48,578 nt of DNA from a virus. The notes under the pieces are model-generated. The model was not told the DNA's origin. It saw only the letters and a list, made by a program, of their open reading frames with translations, and did not search any database. Positions 38,189-45,677 of this stretch are shown piece after piece (position 1 is the first letter of the stretch; the number at the start of each line of letters is the position of its first letter). The translations under genes and the position numbers were made by a program. The stretch covers positions 1-48,578 of the IMG/VR virus record IMGVR_UViG_3300046468_000496. One strand, given 5' to 3'.

Positions 38189-38224
38189 TTTACAACCTCA
38201 CAAAATAGTATATAGTTAACTATA
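38189..38224 (+). promoter_or_regulatory. near-leaderless promoter of nrdB
   Basis: TTTACA (38189-38194), 16-bp spacer, TATAGT (38211-38216), 8 bases to ATG 38225. Confidence 0.75.
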
Positions 38225-39199
38225 ATGATATTCGAAGAACAAATTTCTCGCAAACCAGATCAATACCCATGGACAGAACAATTCATTGAAGCGATGCACA
38301 ATGGATTTTGGACAGACAAAGAATTTAATTTTCAATCCGATATACAGGATTTTAAAGTCAACTTAACCGACAAAGAAAGAGATATGGTAACCCGTTCTTT
38401 ATCTGCTATTGGTCAGATCGAAGTTGCCGTAAAAACCTTTTGGGCTAATGTAGGTCAGAACCTACCTCATCCATCTATCACCGATCTTGGCTATGTTATG
38501 GCTAATGTCGAAGTGATCCACAACAATGCTTATGAACGACTCCTTGATGTCTTAGATATGGAAGATGTCTTTGAGGAGAATCTCAAACTAGACATCATTC
38601 AGAATCGTGTAAAGTATTTACGCAAGTATCTAAAGAAACACTACAAAGACTCGAAGAAACAATACGTCTATTCACTCATTCTTTTTACTTTATATGTAGA
38701 GAATGTTTCTTTATTTTCACAGTTCTACACCATCAATTACTTCAATCGTTTCCGCAATCTTCTTAAAGATACAGCACAGCAAGTTGCATACACTTCAAAA
38801 GAAGAATTGATTCATGCTATGGTTGGAATGAAATTGGTGAATACAATCAGAGAAGAACACCCAGAGTTATTTGATGATGAACTGATTGAGAGAATTCGTT
38901 CTGAATGTGTAGAAGCATATAAGGCTGAATCAAAGATAATTGAATGGTCAGTCAATGGTTATAAATCAGAACACCTTTCAACACCTATTTTACAGAATTT
39001 TATCAAGAATAGACTCAATGATTCATTAACACAGATTGGCATTGAGCCAGTGTTTGGCGATGTCGATCAAGAACTATTGGAAAAGACAGAATGGTTCGAA
39101 GAGGATGTGCTAGGAAATACGGCAACAGATTTCTTCTTCAAGCGCCCCACAGAATACTCAAAGAAAGACAAATCATACGACGAAGACGACTTATTTTAG
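38225..39199 (+). CDS. nrdB: ribonucleotide reductase small subunit (NrdB)
   Basis: 324 residues. Class I R2 protein: first ligand Glu in IGQIEVAVK, second pair in VEVIHNNAY (E-x-x-H plus a Tyr four residues after the His, as in Tyr122-type radicals), third Glu in YVENVSLFSQF, and the E-x-x-H pair in SKEELIHAMVG. Acidic C-terminal tail (DKSYDEDDLF) suits docking on NrdA. It makes dNTPs with NrdA. All metal ligands and the radical Tyr appear to be present, so it is not the metal-free type. Confidence 0.95.
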   Translation: MIFEEQISRKPDQYPWTEQFIEAMHNGFWTDKEFNFQSDIQDFKVNLTDKERDMVTRSLSAIGQIEVAVKTFWANVGQNLPHPSITDLGYVMANVEVIHNNAYERLLDVLDMEDVFEENLKLDIIQNRVKYLRKYLKKHYKDSKKQYVYSLILFTLYVENVSLFSQFYTINYFNRFRNLLKDTAQQVAYTSKEELIHAMVGMKLVNTIREEHPELFDDELIERIRSECVEAYKAESKIIEWSVNGYKSEHLSTPILQNFIKNRLNDSLTQIGIEPVFGDVDQELLEKTEWFEEDVLGNTATDFFFKRPTEYSKKDKSYDEDDLF

Positions 39200-39211
39200 G
39201 ATATATACATT

Positions 39212-40858
39212 ATGGAAAAATACTATTGGTTAAACGAAGACTCGCGCAAGTTTCTTGAACGAGGATATTTGAAAGAGGGTGAGACAGCAGAAGATAGAAT
39301 CTCTGTTATCGCAAAGACTGCGCAAAAAGAATTGAAGATTAGAAACTTTGCTAAAAAGTTTGAAGAATATATGTCCTATGGGTGGTATTCATTATCTTCT
39401 CCTATCTGGGCAAACTATGGATTAAAGAGAGGTTTACCAATCTCTTGCTTTGGTTCTTATGTGGATGATACACTTGAGGCAATTCTCACTAAGCAGGCTG
39501 AGATCGGAATGATGACTAAAATGGGCGGAGGTACATCTGGCTACTTTGGTGATCTTCGAAGTCGTGGCTCGGAAATTTCTTCTGGTGGTAAATCAAACGG
39601 CCCGGTTCATTTCATGGAGTTATTTGAATCCGTGACAAATGTGGTGTCTCAATCAAATGTTCGTAGAGGTTCATTCGCAGCTTATATGCCAATAGAACAT
39701 AAAGACATTCTAGAGTTTCTGCAGATTCGTGATGATGGTAATCCAATTCAACAGTTGTCAATCGGTGTTACTGTTTCTGATAAATGGATGAAGAGTATGA
39801 TCGATGGTGATAAACCAAAACGCAAGATTTGGGCTAAGATAATTCAAAAGAGATTTGAATCTGGTTATCCATACCTATTCTTCTCTGACACAATGAATAA
39901 TGAGGCGCCCGATGTATACAAGGATAAGAAGATGAAGATACATGCTTCCAATCTTTGTTCAGAGATTGCACTATCATCAAGTAATGATGAATCATTTGTA
40001 TGTAATCTTTCATCAATGAACCTTCTCCACTATGATGAATGGAAAGGAACTGATGCCGTTGAGGTATTAACATTCTTCCTTGATGCTGTGATGTCGGAAT
40101 TCATTAGTAAAACAGAAGATATGCCATATATGGATGCGCCCCGCAATTTTGCTAAACGCCAGCGGGCATTAGGAATCGGTGTTCTCGGATGGCATTCTTA
40201 TCTGCAATCAAAGATGATCCCGTTTGAAAGTTTCGAAGCAAAGACATTGACTGGTCAAATCTCTTTATTAATGAAACAGGAATCCCATCAGGCTTCTAAA
40301 ATTCTAGCAGAAGAATATGGTGAGCCTGAACTATTGAAAGGATACGGTCGCAGGAATGTAACTACTCTGGCTGTTGCACCGACTACATCAAGTTCGTTTA
40401 TCCTTGGTCAAGTATCTCCAAGTGTTGAGCCATTGAATTCTAACTACTTTGTAAAAGACTTGGCAAAAGGGAAGTTTACATATAAGAACCCTTATCTTGA
40501 AAAGACACTTGAATCTCATAAGAAAAATAATAGAAACGTTTGGAAATCTATTCTCACAAATGGTGGCTCGGTTCAGCACCTTGAATTCTTAACTGATGAA
40601 GAGAAAGGTGTATTCAAGACCTTTGGCGAGATCGCACAGAAAGAGATTATAATACAAGCATCTATCCGCCAAAGAAATACCGACCAAGCACAATCAATCA
40701 ATCTAATGATCCACCCAAAAACTCCAGTCAAAGAAGTAAATCAATTGCTCATCTTTGCTTGGGAACAAGGTGTAAAGACACTTTACTATCACCGTGGGAC
40801 TAATCCTTCACAGGAATTGTCTCGTAATCTACTTAACTGCAGTTCTTGCGAAGGATAA
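39212..40858 (+). CDS. nrdA: ribonucleotide reductase large subunit (NrdA), ATP-cone-less
   Basis: 548 residues, well below the about 750 of E. coli NrdA; the N-terminal ATP-cone is missing. Catalytic residues are present: first Cys in ISCFGSYVDD, the NLCSEIAL (N-x-C-x-E) motif, the second Cys in FVCNLSSMNL, the TLYYHRGTN tyrosine pair and the C-terminal CSSCEG redox pair. Without the ATP-cone, the dATP overall-activity switch is probably lost, as in other phage reductases. Spaced 12 bases after nrdB. Confidence 0.93.
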   Translation: MEKYYWLNEDSRKFLERGYLKEGETAEDRISVIAKTAQKELKIRNFAKKFEEYMSYGWYSLSSPIWANYGLKRGLPISCFGSYVDDTLEAILTKQAEIGMMTKMGGGTSGYFGDLRSRGSEISSGGKSNGPVHFMELFESVTNVVSQSNVRRGSFAAYMPIEHKDILEFLQIRDDGNPIQQLSIGVTVSDKWMKSMIDGDKPKRKIWAKIIQKRFESGYPYLFFSDTMNNEAPDVYKDKKMKIHASNLCSEIALSSSNDESFVCNLSSMNLLHYDEWKGTDAVEVLTFFLDAVMSEFISKTEDMPYMDAPRNFAKRQRALGIGVLGWHSYLQSKMIPFESFEAKTLTGQISLLMKQESHQASKILAEEYGEPELLKGYGRRNVTTLAVAPTTSSSFILGQVSPSVEPLNSNYFVKDLAKGKFTYKNPYLEKTLESHKKNNRNVWKSILTNGGSVQHLEFLTDEEKGVFKTFGEIAQKEIIIQASIRQRNTDQAQSINLMIHPKTPVKEVNQLLIFAWEQGVKTLYYHRGTNPSQELSRNLLNCSSCEG

Positions 40859-41022
40859 TGATAATCAGAAAAACATATTTTTGTGATGAGTGTTACACAA
40901 AATTCACAATAGAATTAGATGAGGTTGATGTAGACCTAGAGCCAGAATACTGTCCATTCTGTGGTTCTGCAGACATCGGCCCTTACGAAGACCTTGAAGA
41001 AGAAGAATTAGGTGAAGAATAG
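40858..41022 (+). CDS. zinc-ribbon miniprotein, 54 aa, after nrdA
   Basis: Two Cys pairs (YFCDECYTKF and EYCPFCGS) form a rubredoxin-like zinc ribbon, followed by an acidic tail (EDLEEEELGEE). The ATG overlaps the NrdA stop by one base (TAATG). T4-like phages often carry a redox protein next to nrd genes; this one looks zinc-binding rather than a glutaredoxin, since CPFC is not in a thioredoxin fold context. Probable role unknown. Confidence 0.75.
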   Translation: MIIRKTYFCDECYTKFTIELDEVDVDLEPEYCPFCGSADIGPYEDLEEEELGEE

Positions 41023-41045
41023 ATTTATCTATAATAACCCTTTTA

Positions 41046-41053
41046 TATAAATA
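41046..41053 (+). promoter_or_regulatory. late promoter box of the Ntn hydrolase gene
   Basis: TATAAATA ending 6 bases before ATG 41060, predicting a leaderless late mRNA. Confidence 0.6.
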
Positions 41054-41059
41054 CACTAT

Positions 41060-41965
41060 ATGTGTACTATAGGTGTAAAATACTTAAATAATTTTGGTTG
41101 GGTTGGTGTTAAAAACCGTGACCGAAATTATAAGACTGATATCGAAGTCGTTCAATCTAATCGCGATGGTGCACAACGCCTATATATCGATGATAAACTG
41201 AGTAGATGGAGCGAAGGAATCAATGAATATGGTGTAGCAATCATTTCTGCTTCCTTCTCTGTCAAGAGTGATGAAAAGGAAGGCGATAAGATAATACTCA
41301 AGAGAAAGAATAAAAGAAACGAGATTGGCTATTATTCACCTGATGGAAAAACAATGCGGAAGGCATTATTGGAAAAGACACCAGAAGCCGCACTTAAAGT
41401 CCTCATTGATAATAATCTCGCTGGCGCGACTTACGTATTCAATCAAGATACCTGTTATATTCTAGAAGGTGGGTATACTGTAAAGAAAGAAGATTCGACC
41501 AAAGAGGTGCCAAGAGAATATATTCATAAGACCAAAAAACTTAAAAAAGGATATTCTTGCAGAACCAATCATGGTTTAATGTTAACTCAATTGGGTTATC
41601 ATACCAATCCAACAGATGAGAGACTTATCCGAGCTAGAAAAAGTAGCGAGAAGAGATTAGAATATGCCTCTAAATTTATAGGTGCTGATCTAAAAGAACC
41701 TGGCGAACTCATCGATGCTTTAGCACAATCACCAGATAAAGATGTGTTTATGAATCCTATTAGAACAGGGAACACTAAAAAGAATGATATGGTCACCACA
41801 GGACAATTATTGATTGTTCCAAAAGAAAAAACACTACATTACAGACCGATATATTCTTCTGTGAAGTTTGATTATAATCGTTTGAGCGGACCAGAAGCCA
41901 AAACATTTTTCGAGATTATATCGAGTAGGAAGCTATTATCCTTCAAAGAATATGTGAATAAATAA
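41060..41965 (+). CDS. Ntn hydrolase, choloylglycine hydrolase/penicillin acylase-like
   Basis: 301 residues. Cys2 directly follows Met1 (MCTIGVKY), the expected N-terminal nucleophile after Met removal; NRDRNY near residue 20 matches the Arg/Asp pair of the family; INEYGVAIISASFSV and the Asn of SCRTNHGLML fit later catalytic positions. These enzymes cleave linear amides, including bile salts, penicillin V and, in some members, acyl-homoserine lactones. The substrate is unknown. The C-terminus ends LLSFKEYVNK, similar to the capsid-tag motif but at the opposite end. The late promoter suggests virion association or late function. Confidence 0.7.
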   Translation: MCTIGVKYLNNFGWVGVKNRDRNYKTDIEVVQSNRDGAQRLYIDDKLSRWSEGINEYGVAIISASFSVKSDEKEGDKIILKRKNKRNEIGYYSPDGKTMRKALLEKTPEAALKVLIDNNLAGATYVFNQDTCYILEGGYTVKKEDSTKEVPREYIHKTKKLKKGYSCRTNHGLMLTQLGYHTNPTDERLIRARKSSEKRLEYASKFIGADLKEPGELIDALAQSPDKDVFMNPIRTGNTKKNDMVTTGQLLIVPKEKTLHYRPIYSSVKFDYNRLSGPEAKTFFEIISSRKLLSFKEYVNK

Positions 41966-41969
41966 CTCT

Positions 41970-42383
41970 ATGTGGAGTTATAAAGGTGAGGAATTCACGA
42001 CTGAAATGATCGGAGATAATATAGGCTTTGTCTATATTGTAACTGATAAAGTAACAGGAATGAAATATATTGGGAAGAAGAACTTCTTCTCTAAGGTCAC
42101 AAAGCCACCTCTTAAAGGCAAGAAGAGAAAGCGCAGATCATTAAAAGAGTCTGATTGGAAAACATATTGTGGCTCTAGTGAAACCGTAAAGTCTCTTGTA
42201 GAGGAGAATGGTTTAGATCATTTCAGCCGAGAGATACTGCATCTATGTAAAGCCAAAGGAGAATTGACCTATAAAGAATTGAAAGAACAAGTTGATAGAG
42301 AGGTTCTTTTCAAGCCAGACGAATATCATAATGCTTTCATTGGATGTAAAATTCATCGAAATCATGTTGTAAAAAAGATTTGA
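41970..42383 (+). CDS. GIY-YIG-like endonuclease
   Basis: 137 residues. GFVYIVTDKVTGMKYIGKKNFF fits the first two strands of GIY-YIG, and DWKTYCGSSETVK, HFSREILHLC and Glu in LKEQVDREVLF follow in order. It resembles a putative nuclease conserved in T4-like phages. The stop TGA is part of a TTGACA in the first copy of a 31-bp tandem repeat. Confidence 0.7.
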   Translation: MWSYKGEEFTTEMIGDNIGFVYIVTDKVTGMKYIGKKNFFSKVTKPPLKGKKRKRRSLKESDWKTYCGSSETVKSLVEENGLDHFSREILHLCKAKGELTYKELKEQVDREVLFKPDEYHNAFIGCKIHRNHVVKKI

Positions 42384-42422
42384 CATTATCCATCATGTTG
42401 TAAAAAGTATTTGACATTATCC
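42361..42422 (+). repeat. 31-bp tandem duplication carrying a -35 box
   Basis: Copies 42361-42391 and 42392-42422 differ at two adjacent positions. Each contains TTGACA; the first (42380-42385) lies across the end of the GIY-YIG-like gene and lacks a partner -10, the second (42411-42416) belongs to the RNase H promoter. Confidence 0.85.
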
Positions 42423-42459
42423 TGTGAGATGATATAATCAGTACTGATTCAACAATATT
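42411..42459 (+). promoter_or_regulatory. promoter of the RNase H gene
   Basis: TTGACA (42411-42416), 16-bp spacer, extended TGA-TATAAT (42433-42438), 21 bases to ATG 42460. One of the few here with a normal-length leader. Confidence 0.75.
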
Positions 42460-43320
42460 ATGACAATTATAGACTACTCAGCCATTGCCATCGCGGCAAT
42501 CTTTTCACAAGATCGTCCTCAAGAAATTGAAGAAGGTCTTATTCGACATATGATTCTCAACCGAATTCGTATGTATAATCTAAAATTCCGAGAGGAATAC
42601 GGTCAGACGGTTATTGCATGTGATGGAGGTTCATGGCGCAAAACTGTTTATGAGAACTACAAAGCAGGTCGAAAAAAGACCCGAGATGAATCACCACTCG
42701 ACTGGGGAGAATTCTTTCGCCTGATCAATCTTGTGAGAGATGAACTAAAAGAATATCTACCCTATCCAGTTGTATGTGTAGAAGGCGCAGAAGCAGATGA
42801 TGTCATTGCTGTGCTATCAGATGGAACACAAGAATTCGGTAAAGATGAACCTGTAATGATCGTATCTGCTGATAAAGATTTTCTTCAATTACATAGGTAC
42901 AGTAATGTAAAACAGTTCAGTCCTATGAAAAGAGATTTGATCACTGTTGATGATCCACTATACTATCGATTCGAACACACTTGTAAGGGTGATTCCAGTG
43001 ATGGTGTACCAAATATTCTAAGCCCTGATAATACATTCGTTGATGGACTTCGCCAAAAGCCAATGCGAGCCAAGAAGATTCAAGAATGGTACGAGAGTAA
43101 GGATGATCTTGCATCTGTTATGGATCAAGAAACCCTAAGAAACTTTCAACGCAATCAGAAAGTAATCGACCTATCATTCATTCCAAAGGATGTGACAGAT
43201 CAGATCGTTGAAGAATACGAAACACAATCAAGTAAAAGAAACAAGGATACTCTGACATATCTCGTCACAAAGAGATGTAATATGCTAATTGAAGCCGTGC
43301 AGGATTTCCAAAATAAATAA
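42460..43320 (+). CDS. rnh: RNase H / 5'-3' exonuclease
   Basis: 286 residues, near T4 RNase H (305). Metal-binding acidic motifs of the FEN/5'-nuclease family: MTIIDYSAI, VIACDGGSWRK, EGAEADDVIAVL, VMIVSADKDFLQL and CKGDSSDGVPNIL (the helix-hairpin-helix-like site). Removes RNA primers from lagging strands in T4 with gp45 and gp32. The basic block YKAGRKKTRDE is the expected DNA-contact loop. Confidence 0.92.
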   Translation: MTIIDYSAIAIAAIFSQDRPQEIEEGLIRHMILNRIRMYNLKFREEYGQTVIACDGGSWRKTVYENYKAGRKKTRDESPLDWGEFFRLINLVRDELKEYLPYPVVCVEGAEADDVIAVLSDGTQEFGKDEPVMIVSADKDFLQLHRYSNVKQFSPMKRDLITVDDPLYYRFEHTCKGDSSDGVPNILSPDNTFVDGLRQKPMRAKKIQEWYESKDDLASVMDQETLRNFQRNQKVIDLSFIPKDVTDQIVEEYETQSSKRNKDTLTYLVTKRCNMLIEAVQDFQNK

Positions 43321-43324
43321 AATT

Positions 43325-43738
43325 ATGAGTAAACAACAAACCCTAACTGAAATATTTACAAGTATACAAGAGGCAAAGACTAGAGTAGAGCGACAAGATA
43401 TCTTGAAGCAAAATGATTCTTTTTCACTTCGGACTGTATTACAAATGAACTATGATAGCAGTATTAAACTTGATCTTCCATCAGGCAAGCCACCATTCAC
43501 GGTGAATGAAGCCCCCGGTGCTAATCTTGATAAGACTATCAAGCTCATTGGATATTGCGTAGTCGGCAGTTCTATATCCAAAATGAAGAAAGAAGCTAGT
43601 TTCATTTCTATTCTAGAAAGTGTAGCAGAAGAAGATGCTAATATCATCTGTCTAGCAAAAGATAAGAAGGTAGAAAAGGAATACTCTCGTGTATCCGAAA
43701 GCCTTGTGAAATCTGTATTTCCTACACTAGTAAAATGA
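43325..43738 (+). CDS. conserved protein, DUF6433-like
   Basis: 137 residues. LTEIFTSIQEAKTRVERQDILKQ, then FSLRTVLQMNYDSSIKLDLPSGKPPF, match a protein recurring in marine T4-like phages (DUF6433-like), of unknown function. It is adjacent to RNase H and probably co-transcribed. Start 43325 chosen because the upstream ATG lies inside RNase H. Confidence 0.75.
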   Translation: MSKQQTLTEIFTSIQEAKTRVERQDILKQNDSFSLRTVLQMNYDSSIKLDLPSGKPPFTVNEAPGANLDKTIKLIGYCVVGSSISKMKKEASFISILESVAEEDANIICLAKDKKVEKEYSRVSESLVKSVFPTLVK

Positions 43739-43863
43739 AGGAACACGAATTGAGAAGAATCATTGATGATCTTAAAAGAGAAATCTTATTACTCGATAAA
43801 AAGATCGCAGCAATCGATGAAAGACACTATAAAGAAGATATTAAAAAATTTGACAAATCTTAA
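43735..43863 (+). CDS. coiled-coil miniprotein, 42 aa
   Basis: Sequence MKEHELRRIIDDLKREI with heptad-like Leu/Ile spacing suggests a short coiled coil. It overlaps the upstream stop by 4 bases (ATGA). The last codons contain the TTGACA of the next promoter. Function unknown. Confidence 0.55.
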   Translation: MKEHELRRIIDDLKREILLLDKKIAAIDERHYKEDIKKFDKS

Positions 43864-43884
43864 ATAAAGTATATAGTATATACT
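43850..43884 (+). promoter_or_regulatory. leaderless promoter
   Basis: TTGACA (43850-43855), 16-bp spacer, TATAGT (43872-43877), 7 bases to ATG 43885. Confidence 0.75.
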
Positions 43885-44442
43885 ATGAATATCTTCGCAT
43901 TATCTCCAGTACCAGAAGTTGCCGCTAAGTGGCATTGTGATAAGCATGTGGTCAAAATGATTCTTGAATCAGCACAAATGCTGTCAACAGCCCATCGCAT
44001 ACTTGATGGTGAAGAATCTAGAAGACCTTCAGTCTCTGGTAAGACAATGTCAAGATATTGGGAATTATCCGATGACCGAGAAAGTAAACTATACAAGGCT
44101 GTTCATATGAAACATCCATCTACACTATGGACAATGGAATCTCATATGAATTATAAATGGCACTATCAATTATTCAAGTGTCTGTGTAAAGAATACACCT
44201 ATCGATATGGAAAAGTTCATGTATCGGAATCTAAACTCCTCGATGTTCTAAAAAATACACCAAAGAATATTAAGAAGTCATATATGACACCCTTTGCTCT
44301 CGCAATGGGTTCGAACCCCGAGTGTATGGATTATGATGATCGTGTTGGCTCATACCAAAAATTCTATCAAACAAAACAAAAGAGATTCTCAATGACTTGG
44401 AAGAGTCGAGAAACACCACACTGGTTTAAAATCCATAAATAA
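43885..44442 (+). CDS. conserved phage protein, DKHVVKMILE family
   Basis: 185 residues. Start MNIFALSPVPEVAAKWHCDKHVVKM, then AQMLSTAHR, KAVHMKHPSTLWTMES, YKWHYQLFKCLCKEYTYRYGK and FSMTWKSRETPHW. I recall relatives in many marine T4-like phages with no assigned role; the conserved His/Asp/Lys could be catalytic. A possible link to pyrimidine-dimer glycosylase-type families is uncertain. Expressed from a leaderless promoter with the replication genes. Confidence 0.7.
   Translation: MNIFALSPVPEVAAKWHCDKHVVKMILESAQMLSTAHRILDGEESRRPSVSGKTMSRYWELSDDRESKLYKAVHMKHPSTLWTMESHMNYKWHYQLFKCLCKEYTYRYGKVHVSESKLLDVLKNTPKNIKKSYMTPFALAMGSNPECMDYDDRVGSYQKFYQTKQKRFSMTWKSRETPHWFKIHK
44434..44441 (+). promoter_or_regulatory. 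possible late box variant CATAAATA
   Basis: CATAAATA, one base from the late consensus, overlapping the upstream stop and ending 7 bases before ATG 44449. Confidence 0.35.
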
Positions 44443-44448
44443 GACCTT

Positions 44449-44703
44449 ATGACATACGATTACTATTGCGACAAATGCGACAAGGTGTGGGAAGAATCCC
44501 ATCCAATTGATAACAGAGATAAACCTGTGGGAAAGCCATGCCCCTGTGGAGATGGCGGCACAGTTAAACGAGGTGTATGTGCACCTGGATTATCATACGA
44601 GGGTTCGGTTTCAACTATTCGAAGAGCGGGAACCGAATGGAATGATGTCTTGAAGGGTATCAAGAAAGCCGCCGGTCCATCTTCTACAATTGAACACTAC
44701 TAA
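44449..44703 (+). CDS. FmdB-like zinc ribbon protein
   Basis: 84 residues. MTYDYYCDKCDKVWEE, then KPCPCGDGGTVKR: C-x2-C and C-x-C pairs form a zinc ribbon of the FmdB/CxxC-CxC type. The C-terminal part has a TEWNDVLKGIKKAAG helix. These small regulatory-type proteins are common in marine T4-like phages; the target is unknown. Confidence 0.75.
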   Translation: MTYDYYCDKCDKVWEESHPIDNRDKPVGKPCPCGDGGTVKRGVCAPGLSYEGSVSTIRRAGTEWNDVLKGIKKAAGPSSTIEHY

Positions 44704-44852
44704 TGAAAAATAAAAATAAATGTTGCGTATGTTCTCCCAAGTATGGTTCAATGACCTTTTGGAAGAATAAAGACTTTTGGCAATCAATGCTATTGTATAT
44801 TGGCGGAGGCATGTTTCTGGCATTAATACTAATGGGCTTAGTAAAAAAATAA
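44703..44852 (+). CDS. membrane miniprotein, 49 aa
   Basis: A Cys-containing, Lys-rich start (MKNKNKCCVCSPKYG) followed by one TM segment (MLLYIGGGMFLALILMGLV). Overlaps the upstream stop by one base. Function unknown; could be a membrane modulator. Confidence 0.6.
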   Translation: MKNKNKCCVCSPKYGSMTFWKNKDFWQSMLLYIGGGMFLALILMGLVKK

Positions 44853-44856
44853 AATT

Positions 44857-44979
44857 ATGAAAAAATCAATGAATAGCAGGAACGCTGATCGTAGACTTAC
44901 GACAGCTGATAAGGTAGTTATAGGGGTATTCAGCGTATTTTTCGCTATTGCCCTTTTTATGTGGCTAAGTTTACTATAA
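44857..44979 (+). CDS. membrane miniprotein, 40 aa
   Basis: A basic N-terminus (MKKSMNSRNADRRL) then a hydrophobic C-terminal segment (VVIGVFSVFFAIALFMWL). Together with the 49-aa neighbour this makes two single-TM miniproteins in a row, a pattern seen with phage holin or superinfection-exclusion genes. No family recognised. Confidence 0.55.
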   Translation: MKKSMNSRNADRRLTTADKVVIGVFSVFFAIALFMWLSLL

Positions 44980-44981
44980 TT

Positions 44982-45677
44982 ATGAAAGAATTCAAACACA
45001 ACCCTATTGAATTAGACTACAATCTATCTGCTAAATCGACTAAGGCAGGAAGATTATATGAAGTGCCAGGTGGCAATTATTATCCTTCAATGACCACAGT
45101 TCTTGGCTGGGCTACCAAAGATAAGATTCATGCTTGGAGAAAAGCAGTAGGTGCCGAAGAGGCGAATAGAATCTCTCGCCATGCCTGTGCTCGTGGTAAT
45201 GCCGTTCATTACACAGCAGAAAGATATCTGAACAACGAAGAGGGTGCACTGAAAGAAGGTGAGATGCCTCATGTTGTTCAGATGTGGAATTCAATGAAGA
45301 AGGTGCTTGATGAAAGAGTAGATAACATTGTTATGCAGGAATGTCCTCTTTATTCTGATGAATTAATGCTAGCGGGCCGAGTCGATCTTATCGCAGAGTT
45401 TGATGGCAAATTATCCATCATTGATTTCAAGACATCTAGTCGTCACAAAAGTGCAGAAGAGATCACAGGATATTTTCTACAAGAATGTGGCTACGCAGTA
45501 ATGTTTGAGGAAAGAACAGGAATCAAGATTGATCAGATCGTTACCATCATGGTTGTAGAAGGTACAGAAGATTCTAAGGTTTTCATTGAACCCAGAGATA
45601 AATGGGTAGAGGAATTAAAACGGCGCAGAGATGAATACTTTGATTATCTAAATAGAAAGATAAAGAGTAGTGAATAA
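44982..45677 (+). CDS. PD-(D/E)XK exonuclease-like protein
   Basis: 231 residues. LAGRVDLIAEFDGKLSIIDFKTSSR gives the D...(D)-x-K core of RecB/Cas4-type nucleases, preceded by a helix with ARGNAVHYTAERYL and followed by a Gln/Tyr helix (YFLQECGYAVMFEE) as in this family. No iron-sulfur cysteines typical of Cas4 were noted. Marine T4-like phages carry such genes as exonucleases. The start at 44982 was chosen because the upstream ATG lies in the preceding mini-gene. Confidence 0.8.
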   Translation: MKEFKHNPIELDYNLSAKSTKAGRLYEVPGGNYYPSMTTVLGWATKDKIHAWRKAVGAEEANRISRHACARGNAVHYTAERYLNNEEGALKEGEMPHVVQMWNSMKKVLDERVDNIVMQECPLYSDELMLAGRVDLIAEFDGKLSIIDFKTSSRHKSAEEITGYFLQECGYAVMFEERTGIKIDQIVTIMVVEGTEDSKVFIEPRDKWVEELKRRRDEYFDYLNRKIKSSE

